Assembly (NCBI RefSeq): GCF_032854445.1
Contig: NC_088302.1
Span: forward strand, 31,465,979 to 31,529,978
Reading direction: 5' to 3'
Source: Liolophura sinensis
Lineage: Eukaryota; Mollusca; Polyplacophora; Chitonida; Chitonidae
Length of the DNA: 64,000 bases
Part shown: positions 1-11,329 of the stretch, one piece after another
Position numbering within the stretch: position 1 is the stretch's first letter
Layout of the letters: each line of letters starts with the position of its first letter
Notes under the pieces: generated by a model
Databases searched by the model: none
Told to the model about the DNA's origin: nothing
What the model saw: the letters and a program-made list of their open reading frames with translations, nothing else
Made by a program: the position numbers and the translations under genes

Positions 1-165
1 GGACGAATTAGCGCAATTAAAACAATCGCAATCAACAACATGAAGAGGAATGGAAATTACGGACGAATTACCGCAGTTAAAACAAACGTAATCAACAAAA
101 TGAAGAGAAACGGAAAGTACGGACGAATTACCGCAGTTAAAACAATCGCAATCGACGAAATAATG
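1..165. repeat. 60-bp tandem repeat, about 2.7 copies, cut by window start
   Basis: Three successive blocks start with GGACGAATTA at 1, 61 and 121 and continue with near-identical sequence (AAAACAATCGCAATCAACAA-like). The third copy fades near 165. The array may continue upstream of the window. Confidence 0.9.
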
Positions 166-628
166 TGTTATTTAAACTTGTCTTGTGTTTTTTCACGATT
201 AATCTGAACAGACGGCAGAAGGCTAACATTATTATTGTATCTCTCCATGAGTTAATGGTCCAGTACACCCCACATTAAGCAATACAACTGCGGCGAAAGT
301 CCAGCTAGAATGATTTCATTTGCGCTGGTCAAATATTACCCCACAAATCAAGCACCAAGTTTACTCGTTGAATAATTCATATAGAATAACGAGAGTCTTG
401 GAATATATAGGGCATACATTGATTTATACAATTTTTTGCAATGGACAGGAAATGTAGCAGAATTTATGGGCTAGAGAACGTTTAGGCCTTACGTGAATAC
501 TTTCGCTGTTGTCTACAACGCCTCCTCTGCTTTGAGTGCGTGATGAGTTGTTTCAGTATTTCCGTTGTCTCGCGTTATACATAATAATCTCTGGCAAAAT
601 ATCACCAGCTACATATATATAGCTGGAG

Positions 629-841
629 AGGACTTCCGTGGCCGAGGTGGTTGGAAGCCTCTCACCAATGCTGTCGCTCAGCTCATGCTGGCTTCCTGTC
701 CGACCATACGTGTGAAGGTCTGACAGCAACCTGTGGATGGTCGTGGGTTTCCCCAGGTTTCCGTCCATCATAATGCTGCCCGCCGTCATACAGGTAAAAT
801 ATTCTTGAGTACGGCGTAAAACACCAATCAAATAAATCAAG
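629..841 (+). repeat. SINE family A copy (tRNA-derived), nearly full body
   Basis: Starts with a degraded tRNA-like head (CTTCCGTGGCCGAGGTGG), then the shared body (GCTCATGCTGGCTTCCTGTC, GGTCGTGGGTTTCCCC, CATAATGCTGCCCGCCGTC) and ends in ATTCTTGAGTACGGCGTAAA followed by CAATCAAATAAATCAA. The same body recurs more than 15 times in the window in both orientations. The head is shortened relative to the copy at 15361. Confidence 0.85.
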
Positions 842-1374
842 TATACCTTGAACAGTTATAAACATCCCTTCATGTCACCAGGGATTAAGTCTTTTGAGCT
901 AAACATAAACTTATAAAGTTTCCATGTGTGACCTTGTGTCCCAATGGACAATAAATGAAGCGGGATTTAAGGCTTAGAAAGCTTTTCAGCTTCATGTGAT
1001 TACATTAAGTATTATTTGTAATAGTATTTGCTTTGTTGAGTTGTTTCAGTGTTTCCGTTGTGTCGCGTTACACGTAACAGTCTCTAGCAAAATGACCGCT
1101 CAATGCCTTCATACCTGGAACAAATGCAGATTTAGACATCACTTACGTCACCAGGGATTGATTCTATTTTATTTCAAGCTGGCGTGGTACTGTACCACAA
1201 ATACGGTGAGACAAATGTGCCAGTCAGTGATTTATTTTCTTGAATTTTACTCCTCAGGATCATAGGTTTTTTTTACATAAGTTTGTCTGCTTAGGATTTG
1301 TATGTGTATAAAACTGCGTATTACACCCTTACACCTTACTCCTTACACCCATAATGATATAAATGATATACCGG

Positions 1375-1722
1375 CGCCGACGGCTCAGTTGGCAGAGCGT
1401 CCGCTTCGAGGGCCGGATCATGGTAAGACCTTAATAAGACCTTAAAAGAGAAAGTTGTAGCTTGCTGGCTTGGCGACCTTCATTAAGGAGAAGTGCAATG
1501 ACTGGTTGACCCGTATCAGTATAATGGCTAATGTAGGGAGACTTACTTGTCATCGATAAGTCGTCTCAGTGAAGCAGCACTAGATAAAAGAGCGGTGGAA
1601 ATCCGCCCTGCAACAAGAGGGCACATTACATGCACTCTGAGGACTCCTTTATCGTCATATCACTGAAAAATTTATAAAGTATGACGTTAAACCCCAATCA
1701 CTCACTCAGTCATAAATCCCAT
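1375..1722 (+). repeat. SINE family B copy (tRNA-derived head, CACTCACTC tail), full length
   Basis: The head CGACGGCTCAGTTGGCAGAG resembles a tRNA A box. The body includes AAGTCGTCTCAGTGAAGCAGC and a Pol III-style 3' end, TATGACGTTAAACCCCAATC, with an ACTCACTCA tail. The reverse-complement copy at 9083-9384 matches along its whole length, which defines the family. It is not a tRNA gene: no cloverleaf with a B box follows the head at the right distance. Confidence 0.85.
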
Positions 1723-2119
1723 GATGACAGAATGACTTAATAGCTATAGCAATGCCGTATAGTCAGCACCTACCACAACCAAATGCAACATACAAAGAAA
1801 AAAAAAACGGATGTATCGTTTCAAATTTCAAAAAGGCTCTCAACCGTCAAGAACAAAAGGACACCTTCCCCATAATTAAACTATGGCAACGCCTTCTACC
1901 ACAGAGCTTCTCATCATAAATGTCCGAGTCCATTGAATGTATTCATTGGCATTCTGACGTTACCAGCTATTCTCCACCATGAAAAATCTCAACAACGTGA
2001 ACCATATGAAATCACAAGCGACACATAAATGCCCAGACACCTGAGGCATGGAAAATTTCCTGGAATTATAAGGAATAATAAGGGAAAAATCCGGAGAACG
2101 TTGAGGTCATGCTCACAAA

Positions 2120-2420
2120 TCTATGCGTCGAAACAGACATTCTCATGCCAGCCGTCAACCAATAATCACATTCCAGGTCAATAATCGCAAGGCCAATTTC
2201 CAAGACAACACAAACCACCAAAGAAGAAAGCATATAAAGAACGAAAATAGGACGGAATCATGCAAGAGAAGAAGCTTGCAATGATGTTGGGAAAGAAGCA
2301 TGTTCTAGGAGACTGAGGGAAGTCAGTATTCAAATCGTGTACCATACTATAATATAAGTTGTCGATAACAAAATCTCAGTTGCCGCTTTGAATGCAACTG
2401 TTCATATATCCCACCAGGAG
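2120..2420 (+). repeat. Unclassified dispersed repeat E, copy 1
   Basis: This stretch matches the reverse complement of 10960-11315: both contain ATGCCAGCCGTCAACCAA, AAAATAGGACGGAATC and CAGTATTCAAATCGTGTACC with scattered differences and small indels between them. No clear coding signal or end repeats. It could be part of a larger old mobile element, but I cannot assign a class. Confidence 0.7.
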
Positions 2421-2724
2421 ATCTAATTCAGCACGATGAAGAGGCAGCCTCCCAGGCGAGTATAATTTTACAGTGAGTATAACATTTTTGTTGGCAAATA
2501 TGGACCAAACCTTCATGGTTACACCTAATACTGCTCAACCTGAGGCTAGGAGATGTTTAAGCAATTCCGCTTGTTACATCAACACGATGCTTTTACAAAC
2601 AGCTGTAATAAAAGCGCTACTAAAATACTTCTATTTGTATTTAACCTACAAATAATTCACGGACAATGAAGTCTGATTGTGGTGTCATGCTTAGAATATC
2701 GACTGTGTTCCCGGTATCACTGAA

Positions 2725-2824
2725 CTTGTGGATGGCCGTGGATTTCCCCCCGACTGCAATGCTGGCGTCGTATAAGTGAAATATTCTTAAGCACGGCGTA
2801 TAACACCAATCAAATAAATAAATA
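2725..2824 (+). repeat. SINE family A, 3' part only
   Basis: Begins in the body (CTTGTGGATGGCCGTGG) and runs to CAATCAAATAAATAAAT. The head and central body are missing, as in many 5'-truncated retroposed copies. Confidence 0.85.
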
Positions 2825-3548
2825 GAAGTATCACAGAAAAAGGCTGATTACTTATCAGCAGCCTTATTTACTATTAATATATTATTTTTTGCACGTTCCT
2901 TTAGAAACTGGTGTCTTATGTTGTAGTGGTAATGCGTCGGTATTTTACGGTATACAAGTAGCAAGGCGGGCTGGACGCATAGGTTTGGTACATGAGCAAT
3001 TTATTGATGGCAGCATGCTAGAAATAAAAGCTCGTGGCCCTTTTGAATGATTTTTCACTTGGGAAAGTTCATATAATGTAATATCTATCGGCAAATATGG
3101 CTTTCAATATGACTTCCTCCTGGTTGTTTTATGTAAGACAATCGTTTCCTTTGTATAAAGTACATGTACGCCTTTCACGCTATGGCGAATTCATGACAAA
3201 TAATTTGCCAACTTGAAGAGATTGCAACCAGTAAAAAATTAGTGAGTGGCAAATTCTGCGTTAGTCCGAAGTCAAGCGGTGTTTGTGCCAGAATACCACA
3301 CAGTGCTTAAATGAGACGACAGTGAGGAGCATATATGAGCAGTGCCTTTTATTACATACGTAATTTGTGATTTCTGATTAGCTTTATGCTTTTATCGATA
3401 GTAATGCCAATATAATAGAGTAACAGACGTGCGTGGTTAAACGCCTGGAAGGCTCATGTACAAAAGAGACTGTTCAGCAATGAATCTCCAAGGTTAACAG
3501 AAAAATGGTATATTTCATGTGAAAACATTTTTATAACATTATTTATAA

Positions 3549-3700
3549 AACTACAGCACAGACACTAACATCAGAGAAGTGACGACAGTGTAATAGTTGG
3601 CAAATAGTCACACCAATTATATTTCTTGGTTAAGTCCGGCCTCAGCTAAATTTACAGTAGTCAGGGTTTCATTCCGACTGTTCAAGTAAATGGTTAAAAA
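3549..3700 (-). repeat. Dispersed repeat D copy (about 150 bp)
   Basis: Contains ACGACAGTGTAATAGTTGGC and TCATTCCGACTGTTCAAGTA, the two conserved blocks of a family with about ten copies in the window. Strand is given relative to the copy at 4715-4875, taken as forward. The class is unknown (SINE or MITE); I see no coding potential. Confidence 0.75.
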
Positions 3701-4714
3701 GTTTCAACGTATAAAGCCTCTTGCATCATGGCCGAATTCGGTAAAAAAATCAGTAATGTCAGTTCCAGCAATCATTGATGTCGCAGCCGTCCTGAGATGT
3801 GCTTCAAAATGAAATTTAAGAAGGAATTCGCTTATCGGTTGCTGGCAAATGATTAAGTTATGTCCATATTGTATACAGCATATATCTACTACTAGATATG
3901 TCAAAGGTGTTTTGTATCACTGGCAATTGTATAAACTGTCGTGAAATAGAATGCTCTAATGATTAGACAGATCTACACGTCTGTATTGATTTTACCTCGC
4001 CTTTCTTTAGGTCAAGGCTGAGTTGGTATAAACAGTCTTTCCACTCACTCGTTTTATTTTCCTCATCTTTCAATGGAAACTCATCAATCCAGTGCTCAGC
4101 GCTGCATGAAGCCAAAAGTAATTAATAACAGAAAATAAAACAGCGACCGATCAGAAAAGAACAAATGACCGAATTTTCAGTTTCAACCACCAAGAGTGTA
4201 TTACATCAGACTACCTGCAGCCGGTCACTGCTGTTTCTTGATTCTGCCCGCCAATCAGCTCTAAAACCGACTCGTTACATTGTGGAAATGACTAAGTACA
4301 AATGATTATATCTACATTGGTTGCACCGTGTGCTGTACAGGTAAATGAGTGACCATCCGAAAGTTTCTTTTGGAAGGAAGCATTTCAAGAGTGGGCCTTA
4401 GTACTGAGCAGTTCTTAGTCACATGGTTAGTAAGCTATCGTATGTTAGTGATGTGGTTGAAAACACCACTGTTCACTATCGTGCGTTATCCCCGCGGTAT
4501 AGTGCTGTGAAGAATCTGGGCTTGATATTCCCGTGAAGAAAATCCACACCGTTCATTTTCAAAGTCTGCGGAGTTAGATCTCGTGTGTTTATGGTATAAG
4601 ATCACAAATGAAAGTTACGCTTGTGTTGACCTTAAGACAGATTTGTTAACCGTACACAAAACTGACAAGTATTAAATAGCCTTGTCGCAGGTCCGGTTAA
4701 CAGGGGTGGTTTAC

Positions 4715-4875
4715 AATTTACTACTACTTAAGCATTGCATGAACAGTTAGAATAAAAACCCTAACTGAGGTAAATTCGCAAGAGGTCGCATTTCAACGGT
4801 TAGGTATGACCATTTGCCTGTTGTCACACTGTCGTCGCTGCTCTGGTTTTACTCTCTAAGCTGTAAGATTTTTGT
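4715..4875 (+). repeat. Dispersed repeat D copy, long reference copy
   Basis: Runs through TGCATGAACAGTTAGAATAA, CCCTAACTGAGGTAAATTC, GACCATTTGCCTGTTGTCAC and CACTGTCGTCGCTGCTCTGG to TTTTACTCTCTAAGCTGTAA. The same string of blocks recurs at 59640-59780 and 61310-61450, and in reverse at 3549, 17115, 41195 and 51350. Confidence 0.8.
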
Positions 4876-5511
4876 TATATGTCTAACATTGGCTAAATGA
4901 TATATTAGAACAACTCAAGAGCGACTAAAAATGGATAGAACTGTAAATAACACTGAATGCATAAGTTCTGTGGTCCATAAATTCCACTGCATTTCCTGTC
5001 CACTGGACAAAACGTAGAAATCGATGTTTGCTCAGTTCATTTCAAGACAGTTATTCTGTATGAGTTATTCAACGAGTAAACTACGTGGTACTAGGTACTG
5101 TTATTTATATTCATGCTTGTGGTAAAACAAATACGTCTTAATACTTTGTTTACTTAGTCATCTGTGCGGCACGCATTCGTGTGTCAGTGGATTTTCTATT
5201 ATTTTGTATTATATGTCTGCCAATGGTTGCACTGTAAACTACGTCACTTCCTCTTTACCTTCCATAACTGTTCACTCTATTATAATGCAGTTAATGCTCT
5301 GTCAGTCTTTTTCGTACAGTTACCATTCACGCCCCACTGCACAGTCATTACGTAATGGACAGCTTCATCAGCGGAACGCGTGGAGAAGGCTGCCACATAA
5401 ATGAATACAGACAGATCATACGACCATCACACTCGGTCTTTCGATCTGTCAAAGCTCTTTTGTTAGCAATTGTCGACAATAGTGGTGAATAATCCAAGGT
5501 TAAATCTTCTC

Positions 5512-5673
5512 AGGTAAGTGGAAAGGTCTTCCAGCCACATGTGGATGGTCGTGGGTTTCCTCCAGGCTATGCCCTGTTTCCTCCCACCATAATGATGGCC
5601 GCCGTCGTATAAGTGAAATGTTCTCGAGAACAGGTACCAGTCAAACAAATAAACACATAAATAAATCTTCTCA
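5512..5673 (+). repeat. SINE family A, 3' part
   Basis: Body blocks GGATGGTCGTGGGTTTCCTC, CATAATGATGGCCGCCGTC and GTATAAGTGAAATGTTCTCG, then an A-rich AAATAAACACATAAATAAAT tail. The tRNA-like head is absent. Confidence 0.85.
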
Positions 5674-7729
5674 GCACAAAATCTCTATATTAAAACAGAT
5701 TAACACTTTGTACATACCACTACTCTTTTCGTTCATCTTATCATACAGACTCCAATCCAAGTCCGTTCTGCTTTACTTAAACTTAATGGGTTCGGTGTGA
5801 ACTTTTGAGCGTAGTCCATTGCACTTTTGGGAACATTCAACCCAATGAATTCTGCTAGAAATTGATTTGTTCTAGGTATGTCTTTGCCTTGATAATACCT
5901 GGGCCTTGCGGGTGTTGTGTTTCCAATAAAATTATGCAAATACACACATTTTTATAACCTGAATATATTTGCTAATCCCGCTAACTGCCAGATACTTCTA
6001 TCCTTAGCCTACAGACCAATCGTAATTATGAGACTTTTATGGGTTTCACTGACGTACAGGAACCATAGGCTAGACTAGATTGTGTCATTGTTTGTTGAAA
6101 CATTCAACCCATTGTCTGCTAGGCTTATTTTATGTTTGTCGCAAAACAGACACTCATCATTTTGAATGTAAGTATATTAACTCTGTACTGGAAACGCTGT
6201 CTATTTTGGTCTTCCTAAGACAATATTAATGTTTATGAAGAATTGCTGAAACAAGTTACCGTTATATTTAATAAAGACCATGTACAAGTACATAGAGCTA
6301 TCCATATGCATGTAGAACAGTGTGGTTTTAAATATTTTTTACTGTGATGTTGCTGATAGAGCTTTATATAGAGTATTTATTATAAAATACAATTCACCCA
6401 TATTTCGTGTCACTGCTATAAATATCCAGGTTCTCCTCTTGCAATTATTGACTTAACATAGATTTACGTGTGCGTCAAAAATTTGCAAGGGATGCCATTA
6501 TCAGTTATTTTTTACCGTTTTTATGTAGACAGATGCACATCTGCTGTCTGTGATTACACATAATGTGACACTCTAGCGTGACTCGATTATTTGAACATTT
6601 ACTTGCCAACAGAAAACAGTGAGCCCGCATATGACAGGCTTATATAATCGATGTTGATTTAACTGTTATCCTGTTATCTAAGACTTGAAGGCTAGTACAC
6701 GTGCCATCAACACAACTTGCAGGATGAGGCTGGCCTGCGGTTCCTCGACAGTTATGGTGTCTTGTGGAAGCCGATGTGAGATGATTATTCCGGCAATGCC
6801 ATTACCTCAACAGAAACTAAAACTCATTTCTCATCATTCTTCACTGGTGTTAAGCTCACTCCAAGTTTTGTTACAGAAATAATCGAGCTACCTTATTTGG
6901 CCAAAATAATGTTTATCTTTGGAGTTAGTTGATAGCATATCATCTTACAGATTATCGAAATTCATCCGCATACGCTAAAGAAACTTATGCAATTTATAAA
7001 AAAATCAAAAACTGGCTTTTTAAAATATTGACATCTCAAACAAACAGAATTAAAATCGAAAAACTTTTTTGATTATCTGTTCTGAAGTAAAACAATATGT
7101 TTCACATTTTATTGTCAAGATATTAGTCTCTTCTGGACCACGTTGCATACGTATCGTCTATAACTACTACTGAGAACTGCGTCTTTGGCCTTTGGCTAAT
7201 AGAATGATGTAGGACAATCTAAGTAATTTAGTGACAACAGTAGTTCTGTCTTCCTACATGAATCAACAAAGAAGAGTTCACCAATACCCTCCAGGCATGC
7301 ATAACTCACAACAAAGCCGTTGGACAGGGGTTACCACTGTACTTCTGGTAGATAATGGGTGATGTGCATAGAATTTCATGTACAACCACACAAACGGCCA
7401 CACATCCACGCTCGGTCGCTTACTGTCACCAAGGTAACGAGAATGGCGGAGGCAATGGAATGCCAAAAACTTATGCTAAACATTAAAAGAAAAGGTAACG
7501 CAACACAAGTCTGATATGTGATACATGACTGTCAGCATGTGGATGGCTACCGCGTTTTGCGACCCAACGTGTCTGGATACTTTTCTATCCATTTCTGTGG
7601 GCTTGTATCTATGAAATTTCAAAAAAGCAGGCCGGCTAAGTACTCATTCGCTCCACTTATCAAACTTAACTCTGTGTGTCAAATGTGCCGAATTATTGTG
7701 CTAACTGTTTGTAGTTTATCCACAAAGTG
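5674..7729. other. Gene-free stretch
   Basis: AT-rich sequence with only short random open frames. I found no exon with family resemblance, no tandem array and no clear SINE body here. Confidence 0.5.
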
Positions 7730-7743
7730 AACTAGCGTTTTAG

Positions 7744-7930
7744 CACCAATGCGGTCGCTGTGAGTTGAAGTCCAGCTCATGCTGGCTTCCTCTCCGGCCG
7801 TACGTGGGTAGGTCTGTCAGCTACCTGTGGATGGTCGAGGGTTCCTCCCGGGCTCTGCCCGGTTTCCACCCACCATAATGCTGGCCGCCGTCGTATAAGT
7901 GAAATATTCTTGAGTAATAAGTAAATAAAT
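7744..7930 (+). repeat. SINE family A, headless copy with 14-bp target-site duplication
   Basis: The copy starts just inside the tRNA-like part (CACCAATGCGGTCGCTGTGA) and ends in GTAAATAAAT. It is flanked on both sides by AACTAGCGTTTTAG (7730-7743 and 7931-7944), a perfect 14-bp duplication, which marks insertion by target-primed reverse transcription with loss of the first part of the element. Confidence 0.92.
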
Positions 7931-8668
7931 AACTAGCGTTTTAGAGATCACAGACAATTATTTGGCTTCAATGATCATTCGACCGACCGACTGACTGACC
8001 GCAATATTAGATTCCAAATATCGATCTGAGGAACAACAACCCGACCCAATCCCGGGGTTTAGGTACAAAACAGGGAGCAATCATTAGCTGGATATATATA
8101 AGTCATTATATGTTGAGCACCGTCGTTTATGTGATAAGACGTTAAAATAACAGTAAATGTCCGTTGAATCACGGAAGAAATGGTCTATACAGGCGATTAC
8201 AGCTGCCCGTAAACTAGCCCGTCTGTGTCACCGTTATCAGCCAAGAGGAAAGTCTGGGGCCATTGTGGCCCTAGTAGCAGAGTGAACTGCAGTGGTCACA
8301 GCCCGATTTTATTGTTCCATTACAAAAAACGGCGAAAACATTGAAGATTATCCACAAGGACGTCTGGAGATCTGAAAAACGGCTGGAACATTCTGGTTAT
8401 TCAAGAGGAAATAATTTATTGCCCGATTTCCGGGTCTGGTGGAGAAATTACAGATACTAATATTAAGAAATGCTGAAATAATCACAGTTATCTACATCAG
8501 GTAAATGACCACTTCGTAGTTTATTTACTTTGCTGTTTTGCTTGAGAATTTGAAGGGTAAGAACCAGGAATATGTCGACAGGTTCGTTTTTGTAGAAATG
8601 TCTCACCGACATAACAGACGATATGATTTTAATAGAATTACTGATTTATTACTGAGCTACTAGATAAG

Positions 8669-8866
8669 ATTTTTTTTTTTTGATTGGTGTTTTACGCCGT
8701 ACTCAAGAATATTTCACTTATACGACGGCGGCCAGCATTATGTTGGGTGGGAACCGGGCAGAAGCCGGGGGAAACCCACGACCATCCGCAGGTAACTGAC
8801 AGATCTTCCCACATACGGCCGGAGAGAAAGCCAGCATGAGTTGGACTTGAACTCACAGCGACCGTA
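8669..8866 (-). repeat. SINE family A, headless copy with 12-bp target-site duplication
   Basis: Reverse orientation, with a poly-T start (its 3' A tail), then TTGATTGGTGTTTTACGCCG and the body to CTCACAGCGACCG. It is flanked by TACTAGATAAGA at 8658-8669 and 8867-8878. It stops at the same body position where the copy at 7744 begins. Right next to it, 8905-8960 is a short piece of repeat D. Confidence 0.9.
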
Positions 8867-9082
8867 TACTAGATAAGAGACGAAGTTATCAGTGCGCTTA
8901 TCATTTGTCAACTATCATACTGTCGTTTGCTGCTCCGGTTATACTGCGTTGTAGTCTTTTACATCGTATTTCTGTATAAACAAGATTTCCACTGATGGAC
9001 AAAGCAATCCCGGGGCCTCGCTCCTTTTGCACTTTTCAGTGCGTTTGTACATGAATAATTACAATACAGGAGTTTGAGAAAA

Positions 9083-9384
9083 TTTAGAGTGATTGGGGTT
9101 TAACGTCGTACTTAACAATTTTTCAGTCATATGTCGACGAAGGAATCCTGAGGATGCATTTAATGTGCCTCCGTGTTGCAGGACAGATTTCCACCACTCT
9201 TTTAATCTAGTGCTGCTTCACTGAGACGCCTTACCGAAGTCTAGTAAGCCGCACCGCCTGAGCAATCATACTGATACTGGTAAACCAGTAGTTGCACTAT
9301 CCCCTTCATGCTGAACGCCAAGAGATGAAACTACAACTGCCTCTGTTAAGGTCTTAGGTGTGACTCGACCCAGGATTGACCCTG
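9083..9384 (-). repeat. SINE family B copy inserted in a LINE remnant
   Basis: Reverse complement of the copy at 1375-1722: GGGGTTTAACGTCGTACTTA at the left (its 3' end), GCTGCTTCACTGAGACGCC in the middle, and GTGACTCGACCCAGGATTGA near the tRNA-like end. It abuts coding sequence of the LINE remnant at 9385, where the LINE frame is interrupted. Confidence 0.85.
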
Positions 9385-10275
9385 GACGTAAATGAGAAGG
9401 ATATGTATTTCCCCAGACAAGATTACAACAATACAGGCAAGGATATATCAAGGAATAATACAAGATATGCAGGGTTTTCATATTCAGACATCCTTTAATA
9501 TGATATCATAAGCCGATGTGTCTGGAAATTATTTTTGATATTTCTTTAATGTGTGTAGTCCAGTTTAATTTGTCATTGAGAAATACGCCAAGAAAATTAT
9601 ATTCGCTAGCTCTTTTCAACGATTGGTCCGCTATGTAAAGGGCTATATATAAACAGTCTTTTCTACAGTGAAAGGGCTTTATCAGCGTAGAATTTGTTTT
9701 ACTAATGTTTACTGTTAATTTGTTGCTGACAAGCCAGTCATTCAAATTTTGTAGTTCATTTGACATTTTACTGAACATTTGTGTTAAGTCGTCACCGGCA
9801 ATATGTGCAGAAGTATCGTCAGCAAATAATAGTATGTTCAGTAAAGTTGTAAAGTTTATGATATCGTTTATAAAATAAAAAGGAGCGGACACGATATAGA
9901 TCCTTGGGGTACACCATGTGTGACTGTGGACGGAGCAGACAAACAATTATTGTATTCGGTGCATTGAAAATGGTCTTTTAAGTATGCGTTTATCCAGATT
10001 TTGCTGTTGCTGCGAAATCTGTAGAAATGTAATTTGACTAACAGAATTTCATGATTGACAGTACCAAAAGCTAAAAGTAAGATCAAGAAATGTTACTATG
10101 CTGTATTGTTTTGTATCCCTGGCTTTAATGAGTTTCTCTAGAAGATTTATTATCGCTAAGAATGTCCAGTGGTTTGGTCGAAATCTAAACTGGTTACCGT
10201 ATAACAGTGTCTTATCTTCTAAAAGTCAGTCATGCGAGTGACCATAGCTTTTTCAAATATTTTGCTAAAGCGCCC
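9385..10275 (-). mobile_element. Non-LTR retrotransposon (LINE) reverse-transcriptase remnant, CR1/Jockey-like
   Basis: Read on the minus strand in pieces: SKIFEKAM near the right end, then FGTVNHEILLVKLHFYRF, THGVPQGSI, FYFINDII, the catalytic LLFADDTSAHI, SNKLTVNISKTN, FLGVFLNDKLNWTTHIKEIS, and finally LYYSLIYPCLYCCNLVWGNT. This is the usual motif order of a CR1/Jockey-type reverse transcriptase. The parts lie in at least three frames (shifts near 9870-9900 and 9490, plus at least one further break upstream), and no endonuclease domain is seen. It is therefore a dead 5'-truncated copy. A SINE B copy lies against its 3' side. The exact clade cannot be settled by eye. Confidence 0.88.
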
Positions 10276-10589
10276 GGGGAAACCCACGGCCATCCGCAGG
10301 TTGCTGGCAAATTTAAATTCCGCTTTTTGACAGGTTTGTAAATCACACATTGTCTCTTGAACTCGTTTCACCAATCTTTGACCACCTGTACAACTATAGT
10401 CAGACAGATGAAGACAATTGTTTTCATTGACCTTGGCCTTTTTTCGATTATTTCGAATGTTCCTCCATTATCTTTAAACAGCTGATCTCGAGCAAATCAG
10501 GTACACAAGTGCTTGTAAACCTTTATCACCTTTGGTTTTTAACGCTTACACAAATAATGAGTGAGGAAACATAATAATAATGTCATTAT

Positions 10590-10775
10590 AATGTGACGGG
10601 GTGGGGTGTCATATCTGGTGTCTTCGGCATGATCCTTCAACGGCGACAGCACTCTGACGGTTCCCTGTCACAAGTAGACACAGTATTTGTACCAAATGAG
10701 ACTTCTCGTCGTCATATGACAGAAAAATTGTAAGTATAAATCCCAAGCATACATATATTCGAAATTTCCCGGCAG
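10590..10775 (+). repeat. SINE family B-like 3' part
   Basis: Contains GGGGTGTCATATCTGGTGTC, CGTCATATGACAGAAAAATT and a TAAATCCCAAGCATACATA end. It matches 50540-50760 closely, including the GGTGTC.TC.GCATGAT block, and shares the terminal module of family B. Confidence 0.75.
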
Positions 10776-10959
10776 GATCACGGAGTGAACGAGCAACATG
10801 TGCTTCCGACGGCTAAACTGTTTGACTTCCTTCCATTTACCTTAACTAAGGACCTGAGTGCAGGGCCACATCTGCACTGTGTAGGATGTAACAGCTATTG
10901 TGAATTTTGCGCTTGTTCCTGACAGGGTTCCTGACGAGGGCGTGGGGGGGGGGGGGGGG

Positions 10960-11315
10960 AGGGGATATTGATCGTATTGAATGAGATCGCCGCGTTGAAT
11001 ATATGAACGGTTTCAATCAAAGTGCAACTGAGAAACATATCTTTTATCCATAACTTATATTCTAGCATGGTATACGATTTGAATACTGATATCACTCAGT
11101 CGCCTTGAACGTGCCTTGCGTCTTTCTATCATTGAAAACTGTTGACTGCTTCTCTTTACCGATTCCGTCCTATTTTCGTACTTTATATACTCTCTTAGTT
11201 CTTGGTAGGTTGTTTTATACGTCGTTTTGGGAATTGGTCTTGCGCTTATTAACCTAGAAAGTCCATCTTGGTTGACGGCTGGCATATGAGTGTGTGTTTC
11301 GACACATAAAAGCAT
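10960..11315 (-). repeat. Unclassified dispersed repeat E, copy 2
   Basis: The reverse complement aligns to 2120-2420 (see that entry). An open frame of about 86 codons exists across it but is broken in the other copy and resembles no family I know. A G-rich run (GGGGGGGGG) near 10945 lies just outside its end. Confidence 0.7.
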
Positions 11316-11329
11316 TTCAAAAACACATA

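Noticed and set aside
1375-1450. Possible tRNA gene (A-box-like CTCAGTTGGCAGAG)
   Set aside because: It is the head of SINE family B; no closing acceptor stem, and the same sequence recurs in reverse at 9083-9384.
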